From: DATKWS01 sp035529435
GTDB taxonomy: Bacteria; Krumholzibacteriota; Krumholzibacteriia; Krumholzibacteriales; Krumholzibacteriaceae
DNA: 12,475 nt
Direction: 5' to 3'
NCBI GenBank assembly: GCA_035529435.1
Contig: DATKWS010000072.1
Location: 1 to 12,475 of the forward strand
Numbering within the stretch: position 1 is the first letter of the stretch; the number at the start of each line of letters is the position of its first letter. This document shows positions 6,774 through 12,475 of the stretch, piece after piece. Made by a program: the position numbers and the translations under genes. The notes below the pieces were generated by a model that was not told where the DNA came from, searched no databases, and saw only the letters and a list, made by a program, of their open reading frames with translations.

Positions 6774-9700
6774 TTGATCACCGCCACCGCCTTGTTGATT
6801 CGCACCGTCCGCGTACCGGCGGCCTGCGAGAAGGTAACGGTGAAGCGGGCGATATAGATTCCGTACGGTACGATTTTTCCCGTGTTGTCACGTCCATCCC
6901 AGACCAGACCGGTGACGCGGCGCGGCTGACCGTCGGGATCGTCTTCGGCCGTGAAGGGGAAGCGCCGCTCGAGAATCCGTACGCGATTGCCGTCAATGTC
7001 GAATATTTCCACCGTCACCGTCGCCTCTGCCGTGAGGAAGAAGCTGATCTGCGTCTCCTCGTAAAGGCCGTCGCCGTTCGGCGAGAAGGGGTTGGGCGAG
7101 AAGGTGACACCCGAGAAGATTGCACCGGGATCGTACGTAAAGGTTGGGTTGAAGAATATTCCGTAACTACCTGTTTTTCTTACTTTTACGGTAACGAGGT
7201 TACCGAACGGGTTTACCGTGCCGCCCACGTAGATCCAGGTGGCGGTGCGTGGGTTGTACTCGTAGACGCCCAGGAGATTTTCATCGATCGCCCCGATCGC
7301 GTACTGTGGGTAGTGGAACGCGATCTCGATCATGTTCTCGAATTCCTCGACCGGATATGTCACATCATCGACCGGTTCGACACCCTCGACGACCGCTGCG
7401 AGCTCGATCGTGCGGATGACGTTTATCGACGTGGCGGGCTGGGGCGTTAAGGCGAAATCGGACAGGTATCGCGGGCTGAGCCTGAAGGTGAATGGCAGCC
7501 CACGCATCTCTTCGAGGATCGCCGTTGAGGGCACGTGGATAAAGGTGCCTTCCGGTGCGAGCAGATCGAGGTCCTTGGTAAGATCGATCCCCGTCACCTC
7601 GAACGAAACGGTTGGAAGGGGGATTTCCATCGTGTAGAGCGGCGTCGCCGCCGTATTGCCGGACGGGTCCTGCGCCTCGATCACGAATTCGATGTTCCGG
7701 GTACTGTCGTATTGGGCGATGGGTACGAGGGCCGCGATCTCGTCGATCGGCAGATCGACGCTCCAGAGATCGCCGCCGGCGTATCCCATCTCGAGCTCGC
7801 CCGCCCAGGTTCCCGTGGTGTCCGAGTCGGGACGCCAGTAAAAGACCGCGCGCGATACATCGTCGTCGTCAAAAATCCCGGCGGTGAAGTAGAGGGGGGC
7901 ATTGACCAAAGCTATGACGTGGATCGTTTCCTCGATGAGATCCGGAACGGTTATCACGGGCGGCCCCTGGTCCTCGAAGGCGGTAGCCTCGAGCACGATG
8001 GCCGTCTCGCCCGCTTCCGACCGGGCGACCGCCTCTGTGCTCTTGTAGTTGAGGAGCTCGCTCTGGCTGCGCCCCGGCTTCTTACCGATCCCGGGGGAGG
8101 AGGCCATGTCGATGATGTTCGGGTCGCGGTCGGTGTCGGCCCCGCCGCCGAACTGCCACTCGGAGATGCTCGCATTGACCCAGCGTGTATCGCCGAAGTT
8201 GTTGTCCGTGCTGTTGCCGTCATGGCTCGTCAGGAGTACGGCGATATCCCAGCCCAGAATATCCTCGGTGGATGGATTTCCCAGCGCCTCCTTCGACACG
8301 ACGGCGGTCAGCGTGTTCTGCTCGAAGTCGGAGAGCAGGATGATATCGCGGTCCGATTTTTTCACCGTCGTGGCCCACGCCTGCGGCGTGTTCTGGTTGT
8401 TCGAGGAGATTACACCCTTGTACCACCCTTCCATTACGATCGCGTAATCCCACGCGTCCCACTTGACGAAGTCATTCTGCCGGCTGGGAAGGCCCTTGGT
8501 GGCACCGCCCTTGAATGCGTCGATATAGATGTCGACCTTCTGCGTGTTGATCTCGGCATAGAGCGGGTTCCAGTCGGCCGTCCCCTCGTCGGCCGGATCG
8601 GGCACGTCGCCGATTCTCACCTGGAATGCCAGGCTCGGGATGATCTCCCCGCCGACGATCTTCGACGTCTCGAAAATGGTGACCTCCTCGAGGTCGAATG
8701 AGCGGAGCACGAAAACGCTGTTGGTCGGGTAGAAGTAGTACAGCCCCTCCCTGCCGAACTGGTTGGGGCCGTGATCGTCGCCGGAAATGTCCGTGAAGCT
8801 CCGGATCGGGGTGACGATCCCCTCGACGTTCAGCGTGACGGTCGTATCACGCCGGGAGATGTTATCGCGGTCCTTTGCCGTGATGGCGAGTTCGTACTCG
8901 CCGCCGGCGATGTCGGGATCGAGTATGGATAGATGGCTGTATGTGCCGTCGTTCGCCCTCTCGTCCCCGTTCGTGCCGTCATCGCGCATTGTCTGGAATC
9001 GCGGACCGCCGAGGGGCGAGAGGTCGATCAGCACGACGCCGATGCCGTCCCCCGCGTCGGTGACGCCGACGGTGAAGGTCACCGTGCCCCCCGCCTCGAC
9101 CGAGGCCGGATTCGCGGCGGGAGAGTCGAGTGCCGGCGGTATCGGAAAATCGAGATTGATCTCGTAGGGGGCCGAGTAGTGATGGAGCGTCACGGGTGTC
9201 GTCGTGATCTCCCATGGCGCCTGGGGATCGAACGGGTCGAAGTCGATATCGAGCGTCGAGTCGTGCGGCGCCGAGTCGAACGCCGAGCGTTTCTCGTCGC
9301 CCTCCTCCTGCATGATGTAGACCTGAAGGCGCAGGGATTGCGGTATGTTCCCTTCGAATATGCCGAATGGTATCCGGTAGCTGACCGAGGCGGTATCCTT
9401 CTCGACCCAGTTGGCATTACGAACATTGACGTTGTCATTGAATTCGGAAACGTACTGCCCGGTCACGGTGTCGTACCACAGCCATTGCGTGCCGTCCAGT
9501 TTCCTGAAATCGGCGTAATCATCGGTGGTGTACTTGTAGATGAGGGCGAGGTCGGGCAGGTCGTCGTGACCGTAGAAAATCGGGAAGCCGAACGGATCGA
9601 TCGTTCCGCCGCCGGCGTCGTTCCCGATCTCCAGCAGCAGGCCGATGTGCGCGCCGTTGAAATCCGTCGCGAACTTCACCGTGATGTCGAGTCCCCCGGG

Positions 9701-12067
9701 ATCATTGCCGATGGCCACCGTGGTGAGATCCATCTGAGGGATGCTGTTGTGCGCCTGATCCGGCTCGGGCGCGGCCGGATCGCTGATCGTGATGATGCGG
9801 TCGATGAGAAATGTCACACCACCGACGGGGAGGCTCGGGCTCGATGTCGCATCGACCTGAACGATCGCGCGTTCCGAACCGGCCGTGAAGGCGATCGAGG
9901 CCGATCCCCGTTCGTCGAGGCCGGCCACGGTGGGGGAGAGGTTGCCGGCCGAGACCGGAGAATACGAGAATGTGAGCGTGTACCCGTCCCGGCGTACTGG
10001 ATTCCCGTTCTTGTCCACGAGCTGTGCCGTGAGATCCATCGTTTCGCCGAATCCGAGCACGTCCGATTCGCTGCCGATCGTGATGGCCGCCGGATCGCCC
10101 GCCACGGCGGTGATCTCGAGGTAGTTGCTCTCCCCGTCGCCGACGATGGTGAGGTCCTTGTTGAGGTAGGTCGCAGCGGCGGTGACATGGAGCGTCCCGG
10201 AGCCGGTGGCGGTCAGCGTGGTGAAGGCCTCGCCGTCGGCCGACGTCACGGTCGAGGGGATCGTGAACGATCCGGCGCCGGTCGAGGAGGGCGCAAGTGA
10301 GAAGCTCACCGGCACCCCCGGCACACGCACGGGATTCATGCTGATATCGAGGAGACGCGCCTCGATCACGACATCGTCTTCGCCGTCCGCCGTCATCGTC
10401 CGCTCCGCGGCCCTCAGCTCGATGAACTCGGGCTCCGCCGAGCGTATGCCGAGCTTGAAACGCCCCGAAATATTCCCCGTCGCCGTTTCGGTGAATACCC
10501 TGAGTACCTCTATCTCGTCGCTGCTCGCGAGGAAGCCGCCGCGGCCCTCCGACAGGAAGAGGGAGGTCGTCGGTATCGTGTCCGCCGCGTAGAAGACGAC
10601 GTTTCCCCGCGGCGGGCTGTAGTTGTTGAGTTTCGTCGCCCGCAGGTTGATCTGGTCGAGATAAGTGTCGAGGTCGTAGTAATCGCGCCGGCCGTCATCG
10701 TCCCGCGCCTCGATCAGCGCCTTCGCGTAGAAATAGATGTTCGAATCGGGGAAGCTCACCGTCGTGTTGATGCTTTCCTTCTCGTGTCCCTCTTCGTCGA
10801 TCAGGACCAGCTTCGTTGCGCGGACGGCGGACAGGCCGAGTGTATCGATATGGGTGCTGTCGCTCCCCGTGATCGTCGCGATCGTTGTATCGGGTACGTA
10901 TCCCTGCGCCTCGGCGGTAACGCGGTACGTACCGTCCGGCGCGAGGAGGGTGAAGAATCCGCCCGTTTCGGAGAGCTCGGCGATCCCCTCCGGCGGGACC
11001 TCGCCGGTCTGCCATTCCATAGCGGTCACCGTGACGGTGCTGCCGGGCCCGTCGGCGAAGACGACGTGGCCGGTGATCTTTCCGGCGCGGGGCAGTATGA
11101 AATCGACGCCGCTCGTCGTGCCCTGGCCGCTGACGACGATATTCGACGCGAACCCTTTCGAGTACCCGCTCGCCGTGGCCTCGACGCGGTAGCTCCCATC
11201 GGGGAGTTTGTCGATCCGGTACGATCCACCCCCGGGCGGGGTTTCCACGCCGGCGACGAGGTCGCCGCTCGCTTCGCTGTAAGCGGAAACCGTCGCGACG
11301 GTCTCGGCGTCGAGCGCGTCTTCGTAGGCGACCGTTCCCTCGATCGCACCGGTGAAGCCGTCCGGCAGGCCGTCCCCGTTCGAGTCGACCGTGATACCGA
11401 ACATGTTGGCGATCGTGGTCGGCGCACCGCTCCCGTCCATGCCGGGATTGTCGGGGGCCGAGTCGGGACCGTTCCACCCGTCGCCGCCGGCGATCATTGC
11501 CACGGCCTTGACGCGCGCACCGCTCTGCACGAGACCGGCCCCGAGCCGGTATATCGAATTCCACGGGATCCGAATCTCGGATTCGTAGAACGATTGACCC
11601 TTCGAAGATTGGCCGCTACCGCACTGCGACGTGATGTCCTCGGTCGTCGTGTTGCTTGCGATGCGGCGTATGCCGAGATCCCCGCCGTTCCAGTTCGCAA
11701 TGATGAGTTCGGCCAGGAGCGTATCGGGGAAGTTGAAGTTCCGTGGGTACCAGTCGAGGTTCACGATGTCGGAGGCGCCGATGCCCGTGCCGGCGTCTAT
11801 GAGGAGGAGCATCGCGTTGTTGTCGACCTGGTACCGGATTCCGATATAGAGGTTCTCGGCGTCGTACGTAACCCAGAGATCATCGATGTCGTTCGGTCCC
11901 CAGGCGGTGTCTCCGAGGGGATCGTCGACGGCGAGATCATCCGTGTCCCAGTCTGCGCCGTCGCCCGTGATCGTTCCGTCCAGTGTCGGGGATTGGAACG
12001 GCCGCGCCAACGGCGTGGAGATCACGAGGGATGATACTAAAAGGAAGATGAACGCTCTTCGCATCAC
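6770..12067 (-). CDS. Giant secreted multidomain protein with DOMON/CBM9-like and glucodextranase-C-like modules and FlgD-type C-terminal domain
   Basis: This encodes 1765 residues with a signal peptide (1-22). Domains in order, judged by eye: DOMON/CBM9-like (about 25-225) ending in a calcium-loop sequence DSNGDGLPDG (228-237); two carboxypeptidase-regulatory-like beta-sandwiches (240-325 and 327-412); an unassigned beta region (413-545); two invasin/Big-type Ig-like domains (547-645 and 650-757); a second DOMON-like domain (758-975); an Ig-like domain (980-1085); a module resembling the glucodextranase C-terminal domain (Glucodextran_C), about 1090-1345, starting GDDHGPNQ, with VDIYIDAFKGGATKGLPSRQ and later EWQFGGGAD and DPNIIDM; another Ig-like domain (1365-1485); an unassigned region (1486-1645); and an FlgD-type Ig-like tail (1653-1765) with SPNPFSPNGDG and WDGRDNTGK. 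I see no catalytic domain. Likely a surface alpha-glucan-binding scaffold (inference). It is the first gene of the operon. GTG at 12067 is better spaced from AGAGGT than the ATG at 12064; either may be used. Confidence 0.88.
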   Translation of the reverse strand: MMRRAFIFLLVSSLVISTPLARPFQSPTLDGTITGDGADWDTDDLAVDDPLGDTAWGPNDIDDLWVTYDAENLYIGIRYQVDNNAMLLLIDAGTGIGASDIVNLDWYPRNFNFPDTLLAELIIANWNGGDLGIRRIASNTTTEDITSQCGSGQSSKGQSFYESEIRIPWNSIYRLGAGLVQSGARVKAVAMIAGGDGWNGPDSAPDNPGMDGSGAPTTIANMFGITVDSNGDGLPDGFTGAIEGTVAYEDALDAETVATVSAYSEASGDLVAGVETPPGGGSYRIDKLPDGSYRVEATASGYSKGFASNIVVSGQGTTSGVDFILPRAGKITGHVVFADGPGSTVTVTAMEWQTGEVPPEGIAELSETGGFFTLLAPDGTYRVTAEAQGYVPDTTIATITGSDSTHIDTLGLSAVRATKLVLIDEEGHEKESINTTVSFPDSNIYFYAKALIEARDDDGRRDYYDLDTYLDQINLRATKLNNYSPPRGNVVFYAADTIPTTSLFLSEGRGGFLASSDEIEVLRVFTETATGNISGRFKLGIRSAEPEFIELRAAERTMTADGEDDVVIEARLLDISMNPVRVPGVPVSFSLAPSSTGAGSFTIPSTVTSADGEAFTTLTATGSGTLHVTAAATYLNKDLTIVGDGESNYLEITAVAGDPAAITIGSESDVLGFGETMDLTAQLVDKNGNPVRRDGYTLTFSYSPVSAGNLSPTVAGLDERGSASIAFTAGSERAIVQVDATSSPSLPVGGVTFLIDRIITISDPAAPEPDQAHNSIPQMDLTTVAIGNDPGGLDITVKFATDFNGAHIGLLLEIGNDAGGGTIDPFGFPIFYGHDDLPDLALIYKYTTDDYADFRKLDGTQWLWYDTVTGQYVSEFNDNVNVRNANWVEKDTASVSYRIPFGIFEGNIPQSLRLQVYIMQEEGDEKRSAFDSAPHDSTLDIDFDPFDPQAPWEITTTPVTLHHYSAPYEINLDFPIPPALDSPAANPASVEAGGTVTFTVGVTDAGDGIGVVLIDLSPLGGPRFQTMRDDGTNGDERANDGTYSHLSILDPDIAGGEYELAITAKDRDNISRRDTTVTLNVEGIVTPIRSFTDISGDDHGPNQFGREGLYYFYPTNSVFVLRSFDLEEVTIFETSKIVGGEIIPSLAFQVRIGDVPDPADEGTADWNPLYAEINTQKVDIYIDAFKGGATKGLPSRQNDFVKWDAWDYAIVMEGWYKGVISSNNQNTPQAWATTVKKSDRDIILLSDFEQNTLTAVVSKEALGNPSTEDILGWDIAVLLTSHDGNSTDNNFGDTRWVNASISEWQFGGGADTDRDPNIIDMASSPGIGKKPGRSQSELLNYKSTEAVARSEAGETAIVLEATAFEDQGPPVITVPDLIEETIHVIALVNAPLYFTAGIFDDDDVSRAVFYWRPDSDTTGTWAGELEMGYAGGDLWSVDLPIDEIAALVPIAQYDSTRNIEFVIEAQDPSGNTAATPLYTMEIPLPTVSFEVTGIDLTKDLDLLAPEGTFIHVPSTAILEEMRGLPFTFRLSPRYLSDFALTPQPATSINVIRTIELAAVVEGVEPVDDVTYPVEEFENMIEIAFHYPQYAIGAIDENLLGVYEYNPRTATWIYVGGTVNPFGNLVTVKVRKTGSYGIFFNPTFTYDPGAIFSGVTFSPNPFSPNGDGLYEETQISFFLTAEATVTVEIFDIDGNRVRILERRFPFTAEDDPDGQPRRVTGLVWDGRDNTGKIVPYGIYIARFTVTFSQAAGTRTVRINKAVAVIK

Positions 12068-12076
12068 TATGATGGT

Positions 12077-12082
12077 ACCTCT
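12077..12082 (-). promoter_or_regulatory. Ribosome-binding site of the giant secreted protein gene
   Basis: AGAGGT on the minus strand lies 9 bases before GTG (12067) and 12 before the adjoining ATG (12064). The spacing slightly favours GTG as initiator; the difference is one N-terminal residue. Confidence 0.5.
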
Positions 12083-12133
12083 GGAGCCCCGTTTAAAACC
12101 GAATAAGAGAACATCTCTGAAATGCGGGCTTAC

Positions 12134-12139
12134 ATTATA
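12134..12139 (-). promoter_or_regulatory. Candidate -10 box for the minus-strand operon
   Basis: The minus strand reads a perfect TATAAT. Transcription would begin near 12126, leaving a leader of about 60 bases before the first gene. The -35 position holds only a weak match (AGCACA, 12159-12164, with a long 19-bp spacer), and there is no TG extension, so activator dependence is possible. Confidence 0.45.
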
Positions 12140-12306
12140 GTAACGAATGAGCTCTCGATGTGCTATCCATATTCTTGCGCAGTGTACTCACAGATAATAA
12201 GAATTGCAAGTTGGAAATGCTCATTTCGGTTCAATTATTTCCGAACGTAATCGTATGATCCGGTTGCGATATAGTTTAATTAATATGTTCTTGAGGTCGA
12301 TCAGGC

Positions 12307-12315
12307 TGATATGAT
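12307..12315 (+). promoter_or_regulatory. Candidate extended -10 promoter for the divergent gene
   Basis: TGATATGAT fits an extended -10 element (TGn plus TATGAT, five of six consensus bases). The nearest -35-like sequence, TTGAGG at 12291-12296, is too close for a standard spacer. Transcription would start near 12322, about 100 bases before the plus-strand ATG. Confidence 0.3.
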
Positions 12316-12409
12316 ACTAGACCGGAAGGGCCCTCGCTCGCAGTCGGACTTTTACCTGCTTGAAGCCATCGTGCCAGGGGAAAATGTGGAGTGATCCCAG
12401 CGTGTAGAG

Positions 12410-12418
12410 AGGAGAGGA
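12410..12418 (+). promoter_or_regulatory. Ribosome-binding site of the divergent gene
   Basis: AGGAGAGGA is a strong purine-rich Shine-Dalgarno; its AGGAG core ends 9 bases, and the AGAGGA core 5 bases, before the ATG at 12424. It is the main evidence that a gene begins at the window edge. Confidence 0.6.
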
Positions 12419-12423
12419 ACAGT

Positions 12424-12475
12424 ATGAGATCCGGTGGAATGCACACAGTAATCTTTTTTCTGATTATCACTCCGA
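12424..12475 (+). CDS. Start of a probable exported protein, truncated by the window end
   Basis: Only 17 codons are visible: MRSGGMHTVIFFLIITP. An Arg at position 2 followed by the hydrophobic run VIFFLII looks like the start of a signal peptide, so the product is likely exported or membrane-inserted. A second in-frame ATG at 12439 is possible, but the ribosome-binding site favours 12424. The gene diverges from the glucan-binding operon and shares its upstream region, so co-regulation is possible. The function cannot be told from this fragment. Confidence 0.55.
   Translation, partial: MRSGGMHTVIFFLIITP

Larger units (their letters stand above)
12068..12423. other. Divergent intergenic region, AT-richer than the coding sequence
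   Basis: This stretch separates the minus-strand operon from a plus-strand gene starting at 12424. It holds the candidate promoters facing both ways, an inverted repeat TTCGG-N11-CCGAA (12225-12245), and a TTAATTAA palindrome (12276-12283). I see no tRNA or convincing conserved coding sequence; a 64-codon minus-strand open frame (12276-12470) has no supporting features. No riboswitch class is recognisable in the roughly 100-nt leader of the plus-strand gene. Confidence 0.6.

Noticed and set aside
8933..12034. Very long plus-strand open frames (455 and 416 codons, plus 388 codons at 7535-8701) opposite the giant secreted protein
   Set aside because: They are antisense shadows favoured by GC-rich codon usage: Arg/Val/Asp-rich, no recognisable domain or signal. 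The minus-strand frame has signal peptide, Ig-like domains and a family C-terminus.
6770..12067. Catalytic glucodextranase or amylase hidden in the giant protein
   Set aside because: Only the C-terminal-type binding module is visible; no GH15 or GH13 catalytic motifs were found along the 1765 residues.
12322..12423. Possible riboswitch in the leader of the divergent gene
   Set aside because: I looked for the conserved cores of common classes (TPP, SAM, cobalamin, c-di-GMP) and recognised none.
12276..12470. 64-codon minus-strand open frame in the intergenic region
   Set aside because: No good ribosome-binding site or family features, and it conflicts with the better-supported plus-strand start at 12424.

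Overview
The window looks like part of a GC-rich genome from a double-membraned (Gram-negative) bacterium. Evidence for an outer membrane is a lipoprotein, two precursors with signal peptides that look like large beta-barrels and end in a C-terminal Phe, a PorV/UPF0164-like protein, and a giant secreted protein ending in an FlgD-type Ig-like domain with a 'SPNPFSPNGDG' motif. This combination is typical of FCB-group bacteria and related candidate phyla (Krumholzibacteriota/Eisenbacteria/Latescibacterota-like lineages). That placement is inference from protein style; there is no rRNA or marker gene in the window.

Layout. Bases 2-1537 (+) hold the 3' part of a GH13 alpha-amylase/neopullulanase-type enzyme with all catalytic motifs. 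It converges, across a 27-bp gap, with a five-gene minus-strand cluster read from about 12.1 kb down to 1.56 kb. In transcription order the cluster is: (1) a 1765-aa secreted multidomain protein with DOMON/CBM9-like modules, a glucodextranase-C-terminal-like module and an FlgD-type tail (6770-12067); (2) a PorV/UPF0164-like outer-membrane protein (5892-6773); (3) a 566-aa beta-barrel protein (4195-5895); (4) a 716-aa protein joining an AMPK/CBM48-type glycogen-binding domain to a beta-barrel related to (3) (2033-4183); (5) a 141-aa lipoprotein that is almost only a CBM48-type domain (1565-1990). The first three genes are joined by ATGA stop/start overlaps, then come gaps of 11 and 42 bp, so a single operon is likely. 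A short AT-richer intergenic region (12068-12423) carries a TATAAT box facing the operon and, divergently, a good ribosome-binding site plus the first 17 codons of another probable exported protein, which runs off the window.

How the genes may work together (inference): the GH13 enzyme cuts alpha-1,4/1,6-glucans. The CBM48 lipoprotein, the CBM48-barrel and the big DOMON/glucodextranase-C protein would bind alpha-glucans at or under the outer membrane. The two barrels could pass oligosaccharides, and the PorV-like protein could help bring the giant protein to the surface. Functionally this resembles the Bacteroidetes Sus starch system, but no SusC- or SusD-like protein is visible. I found no tRNA, rRNA, CRISPR, insertion sequence or recombination site.
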